NCBI RefSeq assembly: GCF_001315105.1 | Contig: NZ_BAZR01000002.1 | Span: 372,001 to 436,000, forward strand | Reading direction: 5' to 3' | Length of the DNA: 64,000 nt | Origin: Paenibacillus sp. JCM 10914 | GTDB taxonomy: Bacteria > Bacillota > Bacilli > Paenibacillales > Paenibacillaceae | Shown here: positions 1 through 9,729 of the stretch, piece after piece | Layout of the letters: the number at the start of each line of letters is the position of its first letter | Numbering within the stretch: position 1 is the stretch's first letter | The notes under the pieces: model-generated | Told to the model about the DNA's origin: nothing | Seen by the model: only the letters and a program-made list of their open reading frames with translations | Database searches by the model: none | Position numbers and translations under genes: made by a program

Positions 1-18
1 ATGAAAGGAGGCAAGGGT

Positions 19-750
19 ATGATAACGAGGATAGCATTAATCTCTGATATCCATGGCAATATTCCGGCGCTGCGGGCCGTATTGGAAGACATTAAGCGGC
101 GTGGGGTGGACACCATCTATTGTCTGGGCGATCTGGCCGGTAAAGGCCCGGATGGGCATGTCGCGGTGGATCTGGTTCGAACGCATTGCCAGCAAGTCGT
201 TCGTGGCAATTGGGATGATTTCATTGGCAAGGATACAACCGATACCGCGCTGCGATGGCAGCAGCAGAGGCTGGGCGGGGAGCGGCTGCAATATTTAGGC
301 AACCTTCCCTATACGATTGAATTCGTGATGAGTGGCAAGCGCATTCGATTATTCCATGCATCGCCTCGCAGCGTATATGAGCGGATACAGCCTTGGGACG
401 AGAAGGAGAAGCAGGCAACGCTCTTTCACGGCTCTGCTCTTTGCGCAAGCGAATACGTGGCGGATGTGGTTGGTTACGGGGACATTCATAATGCCTATAT
501 TCAACACCTGGATGGCAAAACGCTATTTAATACCGGCAGCGTCGGTAACCCGCTCGAACTGCCGGAAGCCTCATATGTCATATTAGAGGGGTACTACGAA
601 AGCAAGGAGCCTGGACCGTTTACTATACAATTCATACGGGTTCCCTACGACAATGAACAAGCCGTTCAGGATGCAATTCAATCGGGCATGCCGTATCCAG
701 ATACGTATGTGCTGGAGATCAGAACAGGGAAGTATCAAGGTAAGAAATAG
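19..750 (+). CDS. Metallophosphoesterase (calcineurin-like, YfcE/MJ0936-type)
   Basis: Probable cytosolic metal-dependent phosphodiesterase or phosphatase of about 243 aa. The family signatures are in order: D10-x-H12-G-N near the N-terminus, GD at 37-38, RGN-W-D at 62-66, and later GDIHNAY and a GSVGNP motif, which together supply the two-metal site. The frame is open to base 1, but AAAGGAGG lies at bases 4-11 and is a good ribosome binding site for the ATG at 19, so that start is preferred over the ATG at 1. The substrate cannot be told from sequence. The family is sure, the physiological role unknown. Confidence 0.85.
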   Translation: MITRIALISDIHGNIPALRAVLEDIKRRGVDTIYCLGDLAGKGPDGHVAVDLVRTHCQQVVRGNWDDFIGKDTTDTALRWQQQRLGGERLQYLGNLPYTIEFVMSGKRIRLFHASPRSVYERIQPWDEKEKQATLFHGSALCASEYVADVVGYGDIHNAYIQHLDGKTLFNTGSVGNPLELPEASYVILEGYYESKEPGPFTIQFIRVPYDNEQAVQDAIQSGMPYPDTYVLEIRTGKYQGKK

Positions 751-806
751 GAAACCCCACGATTGATCGGCATCATGCTAATCATTCGCAGGGTTGCTAT
801 GGTCGA

Positions 807-974
807 TTATTGTTCGTTCTCAGCATGTTGATCTGCATTCGGTTGCTGTTCGAACACCTCAGCTGCTTCCTCAGCAGAGAATTCGGTTTCGAATTTCCCT
901 GGAACCGGCATTTGATTCAGCTTCGTGGTCTGAACCTCCGCTTTTGTCGGTTGGTTGTGGTCTGATTTGCTCAT
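807..974 (-). CDS. Small gamma-type SASP-like protein (55 aa)
   Basis: A 55-residue, Gln/Glu/Asn-rich hydrophilic protein starting MSKSDHNQ. It carries a GKFETEFSAEEAAEV stretch that resembles the GQFGTEFASET repeat of gamma-type small acid-soluble spore proteins, which serve as an amino-acid reserve in spores. The start is set by TAAAGGAGGTG just upstream of the ATG at 974. It has only one repeat-like unit, whereas Bacillus SspE has two. Assignment rests on this short resemblance and composition; a generic small hydrophilic protein is the alternative. Confidence 0.5.
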   Translation of the reverse strand: MSKSDHNQPTKAEVQTTKLNQMPVPGKFETEFSAEEAAEVFEQQPNADQHAENEQ

Positions 975-1044
975 GATGGCACCTCCTTTATCAAGAAACG
1001 ACAAAGTTATTCTGCCAAGAATGTCCTGTTTTTATGCAAAATAC

Positions 1045-1086
1045 CAGCATTTGATCTGCTTCGACTGGATCAAATGCTGTTTTTCT
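1045..1086 (+). terminator. Intrinsic terminator-like hairpin
   Basis: A perfect 12-bp inverted repeat (CAGCATTTGATC and its complement) with an 11-nt loop is followed by TTTTCTT on the plus strand. No plus-strand gene ends nearby except the phosphoesterase at 750. It may insulate the pyroglutamate operon that starts at 1194 from upstream transcription. Confidence 0.7.
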
Positions 1087-1193
1087 TATCGTTACGTATT
1101 CAACGGGACTCGGGTAGTCTGCTATCATAGAAGAAGTATATTTTTTATAAAGAAGGATTGTTTCTGTTTATATACAAGAATGGAGTGATTGGC

Positions 1194-1919
1194 ATGCATA
1201 AGTCCTATTCGTTCTATCCGCTGGGTGACTCCGCGGTTCTTGTTCAATTAGCCGAGAAGGTAAGCCTGTCTGTACACCGGCAAATCATTCGCCTTGTTCG
1301 GCAGCTCGCTCAGTACCCTTTTCCCGGATTTATTGAGTGTATCCCTTCATATACGACCGTTGCCGTCTATTATGATCTGGAGCAGGTCGGTCCAGCGGAG
1401 GGCTTCGATACGAGATATGCTTATATCTGTTCCTTACTGGAACCACTGCTGGAACAAGACGATTCCGAGAAGATGATGCCCGGCAACAGTGCCGAGATTA
1501 TCGATGTTCCTGTGTGTTACGGCCAGGAATTTGGACCCGATCTGGGCTACGTGGCGGATTGGAATAAGCTGTCGGTGGAGGACGTTATTCGCATTCATAC
1601 GGAGCAGGATTACCTGATCTATGCGATCGGATTCGCCCCGGGCTTCCCCTATATGGGAGGAATGTCAGAACTTATAGCTACGCCGAGAAAAGAAACTCCC
1701 CGACTGCAAGTTGCTTCAGGCTCGGTAGGTATTGCAGGGACACAGACCGGCATCTATCCAATTGAAACGCCAGGAGGATGGCAGATTATCGGCCGCACGC
1801 CGCTATCTTTGTTCCGAACGGATCATCGCCCTCCGACGTTATTGCAGGGAGGGCAATATATCCGCTTTCGTTCCATCGGCCGTGCGGAATACGAACGCTT
1901 AAAGGATGTGAGTAGATGA
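1194..1919 (+). CDS. pxpB: 5-oxoprolinase subunit PxpB (KipI family)
   Basis: Subunit B of the bacterial ATP-dependent 5-oxoprolinase PxpABC, which opens pyroglutamate to glutamate. It is 241 aa and matches the allophanate-hydrolase-subunit-1 fold across its length, including [12 protein letters not shown] and TPGGW motifs. The start is the ATG at 1194, preceded by GGAGTG; an in-frame start 36 bases upstream lacks a site. Its last codons overlap the pxpC start (ATGAG). In Bacillus subtilis the homolog was described as the KinA inhibitor KipI, but the linkage to pxpA and pcp here favours the metabolic role. Confidence 0.9.
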   Translation: MHKSYSFYPLGDSAVLVQLAEKVSLSVHRQIIRLVRQLAQYPFPGFIECIPSYTTVAVYYDLEQVGPAEGFDTRYAYICSLLEPLLEQDDSEKMMPGNSAEIIDVPVCYGQEFGPDLGYVADWNKLSVEDVIRIHTEQDYLIYAIGFAPGFPYMGGMSELIATPRKETPRLQVASGSVGIAGTQTGIYPIETPGGWQIIGRTPLSLFRTDHRPPTLLQGGQYIRFRSIGRAEYERLKDVSR

Positions 1920-2937
1920 GCCTAAAGATTCTAAAACCGGGGATGCTCGCTACGATCCAGGATTTGGGCAGGTACGCGTATGGCAAGTACGGGATTATTG
2001 CGGCAGGCGCAATGGATGCTACGCGTGCCAAGTCGCAAATTGGCTGGTCGGTAACGAAACTGACGCGGCCGTGCTTGAGATTACATGGTCCGGTTTGGCG
2101 CTGGAGATTCAGACGACGATGTGGCTGTCCATTACCGGGGGAGATTTATCGCCGAGAGTAAATGGAAGCAAACTGCCGATGTGGCGTCCTGTACGCGTTA
2201 AGGCCGGAAGCGTCTTGAGCTTTCAGATGCCGATTACAGGATGTCGCGCTTATCTGGCGATATCTGGTGGGTTTCAGGTTGATCCAGTCATGGATAGTTA
2301 TAGTACATACATTAGGGCTGGTATCGGCGGTTACGAAGGCAGACCGCTCCAGAAGGGGGATGTCCTACATACACGTCCATCCAATCTACCTTTAAACCCA
2401 AATGAAGACAGCCGTCTTGATGATGGCGATTATTATGCGGTACCGTGGTCGGTCTCCGCTGAGGATTATGCACTGCACAAGGAGCAACGGAGGGTGCGGG
2501 TGCTGAGAGGGCGCCAATTTGAGGATTTTGACAACCAGAGTCAGCAGCACTGGCTCGGCCAAGCTTACCAAGTTACACCGCAGTCGGATCGGATGGGCTA
2601 CCGTTTATCTGGTTCACCTTTGCAGTTGATTAGCGCCAAGGAATATATATCCGAACCGGTATCGCTTGGAACCGTGCAGGTTCCTGCCGATGGGCAGCCG
2701 ATCATTCTGATGGCAGATCGACAGACGCTGGGAGGTTACCCCAAAATCGCGCAGGTGATCTCAGTGGATATTCCACGTATTGCACAGATTCCGCCTGGCG
2801 GCAGGCTGTTATTCGAGGAAGTAACATTAAGCGAAGCGGAATCATTATATTGTCGTCGCAGCCGGGAGATGCGTGTCATGGAGTATATGATCAGGCTTAA
2901 ATTGAAGGAGGAAACAGGATGGTTGTCGTCGATCTGA
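1916..2937 (+). pseudogene. pxpC: 5-oxoprolinase subunit PxpC (KipA family), frameshifted
   Basis: Subunit C (allophanate-hydrolase-subunit-2 fold) of 5-oxoprolinase. The first about 35 codons ([19 protein letters not shown]) run in one frame to GAMDA near base 2018. The rest ([13 protein letters not shown], then LEITWSG to the stop at 2937) is in the frame one base back. A single missing base in GATGCTAC (expected GCTTAC) explains it, and restoring it gives about 340 aa, the normal length. It overlaps pxpB by 4 nt and pxpA by 19 nt, as in intact operons. Nothing else is damaged, so a sequencing error or a very recent mutation is likely. Confidence 0.85.
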
Positions 2938-3677
2938 ACTGCGACATGGGAGAGAGTTTTGGGAATTACGCGATAGGCTCCGATACCGAGTTGCTGGGCT
3001 TCATAACATCCGCGAATATTGCCTGCGGCTATCATGCCGGAGACCCTGCCGTGATGCGCACAACTGTTCAAGCAGCAATGGCAAGCGGCGCGGCAGTCGG
3101 CGCACACCCGGGACTGCCTGACCTTGCAGGTTTCGGCAGAAGGAAGATGGAAATTACGCCACAGGAAGCGCACGATATGGTTACCTACCAGATCGGAGCA
3201 TTGATGGCGTTCGTTCAACAGGAAGGTGGTACACTGCATCATGTTAAGCCCCATGGCGCTCTGTATAACATGGCAGCCGTATCAAGACCGCTGGCAGATG
3301 CGATCGTCGCGGCTGTGCAACGAATCAATCCAGCGCTGATTCTATACGGGTTAGCGGGAAGTGAATTGATTATAGCGGGTGAAGCGGCCGGACTCTGCAC
3401 GGCCAGCGAAGTATTCGCGGATCGAACGTATCAAGACGATGGGACGTTAACACCAAGACAGCTTCCGGGTGCGGTAATAACCGATTTGGAGCAATCGCTA
3501 AACCAAGTATTGCGCATGGTGAGAGACAAGACTGTGATTACGCTATCCGGTTCAATCATTCCGATTACAGCGGACACGATCTGCATTCACGGGGACGGTG
3601 CACACGCCTCTGTGTTTGCAAAGACGTTACGTATCCGGTTAGAGCATGAAGGGGTGCTTGTCCGCGCCATGTCTTGA
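2919..3677 (+). CDS. pxpA: 5-oxoprolinase subunit PxpA (LamB/YcsF family)
   Basis: Subunit A of 5-oxoprolinase, 252 aa. The N-terminus has the signature DLNCDMGESFG, followed by NIACGYHAGDP and the KPHGALYN motif, typical of the LamB/YcsF family. The start ATG at 2919 follows GAAGGAGG inside the end of pxpC, indicating translational coupling. With PxpB and PxpC it forms the ATP-dependent enzyme; the following pcp gene supplies free pyroglutamate from peptides. Full length and undamaged. Confidence 0.92.
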   Translation: MVVVDLNCDMGESFGNYAIGSDTELLGFITSANIACGYHAGDPAVMRTTVQAAMASGAAVGAHPGLPDLAGFGRRKMEITPQEAHDMVTYQIGALMAFVQQEGGTLHHVKPHGALYNMAAVSRPLADAIVAAVQRINPALILYGLAGSELIIAGEAAGLCTASEVFADRTYQDDGTLTPRQLPGAVITDLEQSLNQVLRMVRDKTVITLSGSIIPITADTICIHGDGAHASVFAKTLRIRLEHEGVLVRAMS

Positions 3678-3701
3678 TAAAAAGATATAGGAGATGTGAA
3701 C

Positions 3702-4331
3702 ATGAAAAAAATACTGGTATCCGGTTTTGAACCCTTCGGTGGCAGCTCCATTAATCCGACCGAGCGTTTGATTCATGACATTGCAGAATATTCCTTTCAT
3801 GAAGCGATGATAAGGACGATCCTGCTCCCCGTTAACTATGATGAATGCGCGAAGATCCTGTTGCAAGAGATGAAGGAGTATCGGCCAGATGCTGTGATTG
3901 CTTGCGGAGTTGCAGTTGGGAGAACGGCGATTACGCCGGAGCGGATCGCGATCAACGTAAAAGATGTACCGACCGAGTCAACCGTTGCCGATAATCGTGG
4001 CGCAAGACCACAGGATGAACCGATCGATTCGAAGGGGCCGGACGGAATATTCTCGTCCTTGCCGATCCGCGCCATGGTCAACCGGTTAAAGGAAGCGGGA
4101 ATCCCGGCAACCATATCCAATACAGCGGGTACGTATATATGCAATAATACGATGTATGCTTTATTAAATGAGATACGCAGCGAGCAATTAAGCTCATTAG
4201 GCGGCTTTGTACATTTTCCTGCTTCTACGGAGATGGCGCTGGACAAGCCGACCGTGCCCACGCTATCGCATGAAATCATGCTGAAGGCACTGCACATCAT
4301 GATCCAGACCACCCTTGATGAATTGAGATAA
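3702..4331 (+). CDS. pcp: Pyroglutamyl-peptidase I
   Basis: Cytosolic cysteine peptidase (family C15, EC 3.4.19.3) that removes N-terminal pyroglutamate from peptides. It is 209 aa, the usual length. The catalytic triad is visible as E80 in GRTAITPERIA, C147 in GTYICN and H171 in GFVHFP. GGAG at 3690 places the start at ATG 3702 rather than the in-frame GTG at 3696. It follows pxpA by 24 nt and ends just before a strong terminator, so it is the last gene of the pyroglutamate unit. Confidence 0.95.
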   Translation: MKKILVSGFEPFGGSSINPTERLIHDIAEYSFHEAMIRTILLPVNYDECAKILLQEMKEYRPDAVIACGVAVGRTAITPERIAINVKDVPTESTVADNRGARPQDEPIDSKGPDGIFSSLPIRAMVNRLKEAGIPATISNTAGTYICNNTMYALLNEIRSEQLSSLGGFVHFPASTEMALDKPTVPTLSHEIMLKALHIMIQTTLDELR

Positions 4332-4340
4332 TCCGATCGA

Positions 4341-4378
4341 AACCCCCGTCATTTCTGAGAAATTGACGGGGGTTCTTA
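4341..4378 (+). terminator. Terminator of the pxpBCA-pcp operon
   Basis: AACCCCCGTCA pairs with TGACGGGGGTT around a short loop and is followed by CTTAT. It lies 10 bases after the pcp stop. Confidence 0.85.
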
Positions 4379-4404
4379 TATTTCATCGGAGGGATACGGA
4401 GTTC

Positions 4405-4806
4405 TTAGTCGACTTCATCCTCAATAACCGGAATGCAAGGAGAGAGGAAGGGATCAGGCTGCTCCGTTAGTTGACCGCGTGCCAGCACCATGACCCGGAA
4501 TTCGTTATCGAGACCTTGGGCATTCTCATCATCTCTCGTGTAGAGGAGCCCGTATGAGCCTGGTGCGATCCGGGCGATCAATTGATACAACGAGGCGATC
4601 TCATCGGCCTCAGCGCCTTTGCGATTCGTGAAGGCGCCCACGTGCAGATAGTATGATCCATTCACTGCATTTAATGATAATAAACCGCTGCCCCAGTTGA
4701 ATTCCGTAATCTTAAGCTGAATTTTCTGAATGATTGTATCCAGTTGCCCTGCATCAACTTCAGCAGGACTCTCCTGAATCGTGGCCCAGCCGTGAAATTC
4801 ATACAT
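4405..4806 (-). CDS. Imm7-like immunity protein
   Basis: A 133-aa cytosolic protein beginning MYEFHGWATIQE, with conserved-looking FNWGSGLLSLNAVNGSYYL and GSYGLLYTRDDE segments. The opening and length resemble the Imm7 family of polymorphic-toxin immunity proteins; this is recognition from memory, not a search. It starts 19 nt after the stop of the toxin-like gene upstream, with a GAGGAG site in the gap, the toxin-then-immunity order expected for such pairs. It is intact although the toxin gene is broken. An unrelated immunity family is the main alternative. Confidence 0.6.
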   Translation of the reverse strand: MYEFHGWATIQESPAEVDAGQLDTIIQKIQLKITEFNWGSGLLSLNAVNGSYYLHVGAFTNRKGAEADEIASLYQLIARIAPGSYGLLYTRDDENAQGLDNEFRVMVLARGQLTEQPDPFLSPCIPVIEDEVD

Positions 4807-4825
4807 GAATGCTCACTCCTCGTCG

Positions 4826-6888
4826 TTATAATGGATCGGTATCGATATGGACGTCTATTCCATATCTTTGGCTGTATTCATGTAATTTGTCAATGACCGA
4901 TTGGGCAGGCTCCCCTTCAAAATGGTAATACACCTTTTTGCCGGTCTGCTCGGCAGCTTCAAATGTTGCCTTCATCTGGTCGCGAACTTTCTTGTTCACC
5001 TGCTGCAGGGCAGGCTTGGTCTGTGCGATGTATTCATGCTTATGGCGTCAAATTCACGGCCGATTGGATCGGAATCAAACTTCATTCTGGATTCGCCACC
5101 AACCGTTCGGCAAGCGAGTCCGCAGCGGCATCCGGTTTGTTCACCTTCTGCAGCTCTCCGGAATATCGCGGGATTTCTTGTGGTGTGCTGCCGGAGTCAT
5201 CTGACTTCTCATCGCCTTGCTTATTGTCATTGGGTCGTTCCTCGTCCGGTTTTTTCGCATTCGGTTGAGCAGTATTTGGCTCATCCGGTTTATGTGTTGA
5301 TGGGGTATCCGGTTCACGGCGTGATTTCCAGCCGATTTTCTCGGAGAGGGAATTCAGCCACTTTCTAGCTTGCGGCCCCAACTTCCTAGATAGCCAGTCG
5401 AATCCTTTGCCTATCGGAATGCGGCTAAGCAGGACAGCAACTACGACAGCGGCCGCGTTCTGAGGCGATAAGAGTTTCTTCGGGTTCCGAATATATCCGG
5501 CGATTTCATGTCCACCGCCGGCGATGCCCGCTCCGGTCAGTGCAATGCCTAGTGCCGGCCAGAAGCTGACGAAGAGCAGGGATAAGGCGAAGGCACCGAT
5601 AACAAGGCCAGCTTGTTCCCAGCCGCTCAGACGATCCCACCAATTCTGAAGGGAGTCGAAGAGGCAGGCGAAACAAGAAGCGTCGTTTGCCAGCATCCTG
5701 GTGTTCAAGTTGGATAATAACGCGGCAGCCAGGAGCAGAAAGCCGATAGCACCCAGAATTGCGATGCGTCTTCGTACCTTCTCCTGAACATGTTCCCTTT
5801 GAGTAGCGGCTTCCTGGTTCCCATACAGGATCGAGTAGCCCAGCTCGCGCCGATCGCGATAAAAAACGATGAGGTCAATCAAACGTTTACGGTCTGTAAA
5901 CAGTTTGGTTATCATGTGCCATAGTTCCGTCATCGGATTTATGATGGTTTCGCCTCGAAGAAAGGGCAGCCGTTCACGGACACGGTGCAGATCCAGTAGT
6001 CCTTGAGCAAGCCTGCCATGAGCAGCAGAAGGAAGAAACCTTCGGTTCGATAGCCCTCGCCGGTCCATTCATGTATGGTCAGGATCCAGTCTGGCAGGCG
6101 ATTCTGACCATTCCAGGCAGCATGATTGAGGATCGCCCAGCATAACAATAGTGCGGGGAAGACGTAGACCCAGCGAGTGAGACAGCTGGTGTAACGGTAA
6201 GCGATGCCGAATCCGAGTGCTATCATGGCACTATGTACAGGATGAGTTACGTTCATCATGGTCGGAATGAAACTTTCTTCGAAGTAACCCGGGAATAGAT
6301 CGAACAATTCCCAATGCAGCGTCTTGCCCCCAAGAAAAGAAACTCCGTAATGGCTCTGAGTCAAGCGCCTCGATAACTCTTCTGCGAATTGAAATCCAAT
6401 ACCCGGTGCAGCGCCCAGCAGAACATAATCACTTAGGCTGAGCGAAGTAGCTCTTCTGGAAAAGAATAAGAATAGTGCAAGTGGAAGTAGTTTATAAACT
6501 TCTTCGATAATGGGCGTCATAACGGCAAAAGACCAGGTGTCGGTTGTTTGTCCACCAAATATCAAATGAAGTCCTTGCATCGTCCAGTTGGTTAGGGGAA
6601 TGACCACAAGCACACCGGACAGGACAAACAGGCTGACCTGTTTCCAGGTCACCGTCTTGCTTGGCACAGGAACCAGAATTGCAACACCACGTAAAGGGAC
6701 CACATATATTGCAAGAGCATCGTACGCGATTCTTTGACCAGCATGAGACTTATCACAAGCACGACAAGGGACAGCCAGGAAAATAGATGATAGGTCTTGA
6801 CGATAAATGGATATTTCTCGATCCATGCGCTCCATACACGATGCACGCTTTCGAACGCGTCCCTGGTTCTCGTTCGAATGATCTTCAT
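4826..6888 (-). pseudogene. PrsW-type membrane protease with C-terminal toxin-like domain, frameshifted
   Basis: Reassembled from several frames. An N-terminal part with membrane segments is followed by a PrsW-like glutamic protease core (TPIIEEVYK, GFQFAEEL and a later HPVHSAMI), more hydrophobic segments, a Pro/Asp/Lys-rich linker, then a C-terminal domain with FDSDPIGREFDAI, EYIAQTKPAL and KVYYHFEGEPAQSVIDKL. The last part looks like a restriction-endonuclease-fold toxin tip. One-base deletions near 6685, 5990, 5100 and 5035 break it. An immunity-like gene follows 19 nt downstream. The PrsW call is fairly firm; the toxin fold is inferred. The start (ATG 6888) is uncertain because no good ribosome binding site is visible. 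Confidence 0.65.
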
Positions 6889-7045
6889 TGAAGATAAAAT
6901 GGTTTTCGCCCCCTCACTGAATGCGCCTCGAAATACCAATCGAACACCATGGACAGTTTGCTATATATTTACACAAATGGTCTTGAAGAGAAACAATTTC
7001 TCGACCAGCATATGCGGCAACAGAGCAAGGTATAGCTTCTCAATA

Positions 7046-7098
7046 TAAAAAAACTCCTCTAGTGTCCAGAAGAGAATATCCTGGAAACTCGAGGAGTT
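7046..7098 (-). terminator. Terminator after the phosphodiester glycosidase gene
   Basis: On the minus strand AACTCCTCG pairs with AGAGGAGTT, enclosing an inner TCCAG/CTGGA stem, and is followed by TTTTTTTA. It lies just beyond the stop at 7107. Confidence 0.8.
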
Positions 7099-7106
7099 GT
7101 TGCGTC

Positions 7107-8245
7107 TTACTTATATTTAACCACGATGGCATTGCTGATTTGCCGGCCTGGTGTCGTGATGTAAGAGCCATTATAATACAGGCCGCTTGATGCCCCGCCA
7201 TCGAGGTTCATCGCTTGATATGCACCGGCTTGTTTCATTATTTCAGCCAGCTGAGGAATGGTTGCCCCTCCGGTCGTTAACAATATCAGCTTGTGATCCT
7301 TCGTAATCCCGAGTGCGCTTCGCGCGCCACCGCCTGTCAGAATCTTCGGATCTTTGAATCCTTCCTTCTTCACGTCCAAGGTCACTTTGCCATCCGTCAG
7401 TAATCGCGGACCGGCTTGCAGGGCCCCGCTCATACGTCCTGAATCGTACACCGCCTTGAAATCAAGCCCTGGTATCATCGAAGCCAGATTGTTGTGATCG
7501 TACGTGAAGATGGTTCGATTATCGCCTGAAGCTTTATGGAGAATATTTCCTTGGCTAATAAGATAACCATAGGGTGCTTTATAAGCCCCGGAGGTATAAG
7601 CGTCAAAGAATGTCCCGTTAATCGCAACTACCGCATTGCTTCGTTTGGCCATGCTGCGCAGATCTTCGACTTTGCCAGCTTTGTTGCCCGCCAGAACAAC
7701 GTCAAGATTAACTTTGGGGTGAAGAAGCGAAACCGTTACGACGTTCGCTTGAAAAGAGCGAGACCCCACCTTAAACGTTTTGCGCTGAGAGGTAACGGGA
7801 TTCGAATTACTCGGTATGAACTTCCCGGACAGAACGGGAAGCGTGTGTATGCTCGTACCGTCCGTCAGACTCACGGTTGCGCGGTTCGAGCCCCAGCTTG
7901 ACTTGAACCCCAGGTATTGTTGAATGAACTGAAGAGGGACGTACGTACTGCCGTTTTCGGAGAAAGGCGCAGCTTTAAGGTTACTTTTTTGCCATCTACG
8001 TAAGCAGTTCGACTACCTAAGTTGAGGGTAAGCTGTGTATTCTCGCTGGAAATATCAAGCTTCTTCTCTGATGCTTTATAAGAGACCTTTACACCATCAT
8101 AAGTCTTGAGTAGTCCTACCGGAATGAAGGAATGGCTGTTCTTATCCACATAGGCCATCATTTTGGGTGTGGCGGCAGATGCAGCATAATGCGGTGTCAT
8201 CAGCGTGAACATAAGGATGACGGTGAGTGCAATGATTCGTTTCAT
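7107..8245 (-). pseudogene. Secreted phosphodiester glycosidase (NAGPA domain), frameshifted
   Basis: Signal peptide (MKRIIALTVILMFTLM, cleavage near ASAA), then a copper-amine-oxidase-like N-terminal domain of the kind common in Paenibacillus surface proteins, ending in FIQQYLGFKSSWGSNRATV. A phosphodiester glycosidase domain follows with AINGTFFD, GGGARSALGI and MNLDGGASSGLYYNG motifs. A missing C near 7978 (GTAACC for GTAACCC) separates the two frames; restoring it gives VTLKAAPFSENG and an intact protein. ATG 8245 is preceded by AAAGGAG at a longish 11-nt spacing. It probably acts on cell-wall or extracellular glycans; the substrate is unknown. Confidence 0.8.
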
Positions 8246-8382
8246 GTTTCTTTCAAACTCCTTTGTTATGTATCTATTTTCCATTTCTTATGCCCCTTCT
8301 ATATCGGCTGAACAGGACTATTTATTTAGGACTAAAGTCCGTGGATTAGAAAATCTGCTGTTAGAATCCTCGGAGAGTCTAT

Positions 8383-8425
8383 TGACATATTACTCATTCT
8401 CTTATATGGTTAATTACATGAGTAA
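8383..8425 (+). promoter_or_regulatory. Promoter with inverted-repeat operator for the GntR-ABC operon
   Basis: TTGACA at 8383-8388 is followed after about 16 nt by TATGGT. Two perfect 8-bp half sites, TTACTCAT at 8390-8397 and ATGAGTAA at 8418-8425, lie in the -35/-10 spacer and near the expected start. This is a natural autoregulatory operator for the YtrA-type regulator encoded 50 bp downstream. Confidence 0.6.
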
Positions 8426-8473
8426 CTAACCAATTATGCAATGAAGGTCATAAATGAAAGTGGTGACAAGTAA

Positions 8474-8842
8474 ATGGCATTTCAGATTGATGACAGCAGG
8501 CCGATATTCATGCAGATCGCGGATAAGATAGAGGACGATATCATTGAAGGACGATTGCCGGAAGAGTCTCAGGTGCCGTCAACGAATCAGTTCGCAGCCT
8601 TTTACCAGATCAATCCGGCAACCGCAGCAAAGGGCGTGAATCTGCTGGTTGATCAAGGGATTCTGTATAAGAAGCGGGGGATTGGAATGTTTGTAGCGAC
8701 TGGCGCTCAGCATGTGCTAATGGAGAAGCGGAAGACGGAGTTTTACGAACAATATGTTGTAACGATGGTGAAGGAAGCGGCTAAGCTTGGGATTACGAAG
8801 GATCAGTTATCGGAAATGATCCGCAGAGGGGAGCAGGGGTAA
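8474..8842 (+). CDS. GntR-family regulator, YtrA subfamily
   Basis: 122-aa repressor with an N-terminal winged helix-turn-helix (RPIFMQIADKIEDDI, VPSTNQFAAFYQINPATAAKGVNLL) and only a short C-terminal tail, as in the YtrA subfamily that lacks an effector domain. These regulators usually control the ABC transporter encoded with them. The stop overlaps the ATPase start (TAATG), so the three genes form one operon. An inverted repeat in the promoter is the probable operator. Confidence 0.88.
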   Translation: MAFQIDDSRPIFMQIADKIEDDIIEGRLPEESQVPSTNQFAAFYQINPATAAKGVNLLVDQGILYKKRGIGMFVATGAQHVLMEKRKTEFYEQYVVTMVKEAAKLGITKDQLSEMIRRGEQG

Positions 8843-9729
8843 TGAGCCAACCGGTTATTGAAGTCATAAATTTAACGAAGAGATATCATGATGCTACGGC
8901 CGTCGATCAGGTAAGCTTCCGAATTGAAGCAGATAAAATCTATGGGCTGCTTGGCAGGAACGGAGCAGGGAAAACTTCAATCATGCAGATGATCACTTCG
9001 CAGTTATTTGCAACGAGTGGAGAGATCCGGGTATTCGGTGAATCTCCTTATGAGAATTTAAACGTGATCGAAAGGATTTGTTTCATTAAGGAAGGTCAGA
9101 AATACTCGGATTTGTTTACGGTTCAAGATGTGATGATTGTAGCTTCCAAAGTGTATGCGAATTGGGATCAGGCCTATGCGGAACAGTTGATTGGGTTGTT
9201 CCGATTGCCAAGCAAACGCCTTGTTAAGCGACTGTCCAGAGGGATGTTATCCTCTGTCGGTATCGTTGTAGGCTTGGCCAGCCGGGCACCACTCACGATT
9301 TTTGATGAGCCTTATCTTGGACTTGACGCTGTTGCCAGAGAGATGTTCTACGATCTATTGATCGAGGACTACACCGAGCATCCGCGCACCATCATATTGT
9401 CCACGCATTTGATCGATGAAGTCAGCCGATTGTTGGAGCATATTATCGTGATCGATGATGGACGAATTCTGCTGGATACGGATACGGATGAATTGCGGGG
9501 ACGTACGCATAACGTAATCGGGCATCAATCTGCAGTGGAATCGTTCATACAAGGCCGAGATGTTATTCATCAGGAAGCTTTGGGTTCAACGATTTCGGCT
9601 ATGGTCATGGGAGGATCGGAAACCTCGATCAAACGTGAGGCTGAGCAAGCCGGCCTGGAAACAGCACCTGTATCTCTTCAACAGCTCATTGTTCAATTAA
9701 CGAAAAACAGAAAGGTGGGGAACCGCTGA
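8842..9729 (+). CDS. ABC transporter ATP-binding protein (YtrB-like)
   Basis: 295-aa ATPase with Walker A GRNGAGKTS, an atypical signature (LSRGML in place of LSGGQ), Walker B LTIFDEPYLGLD and H-loop STHLIDE. The C-terminal tail is the extended form of the BcrA/YtrB group. Paired with a YtrA regulator and a permease, it is probably an exporter or stress-sensing transporter induced by cell-wall antibiotics, as in B. subtilis ytr; the substrate is inferred only from family. The start overlaps the regulator stop and its stop overlaps the permease ATG. Confidence 0.88.
   Translation: MSQPVIEVINLTKRYHDATAVDQVSFRIEADKIYGLLGRNGAGKTSIMQMITSQLFATSGEIRVFGESPYENLNVIERICFIKEGQKYSDLFTVQDVMIVASKVYANWDQAYAEQLIGLFRLPSKRLVKRLSRGMLSSVGIVVGLASRAPLTIFDEPYLGLDAVAREMFYDLLIEDYTEHPRTIILSTHLIDEVSRLLEHIIVIDDGRILLDTDTDELRGRTHNVIGHQSAVESFIQGRDVIHQEALGSTISAMVMGGSETSIKREAEQAGLETAPVSLQQLIVQLTKNRKVGNR

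Noticed and set aside
2736..3254. 172-codon open frame on the minus strand inside pxpC/pxpA
   Set aside because: Opposite strand of conserved genes, no ribosome binding site and a Cys/His-rich composition typical of antisense translation.
3836..4312. 158-codon minus-strand frame inside pcp
   Set aside because: Lies fully against the well-supported pcp gene and resembles no family.
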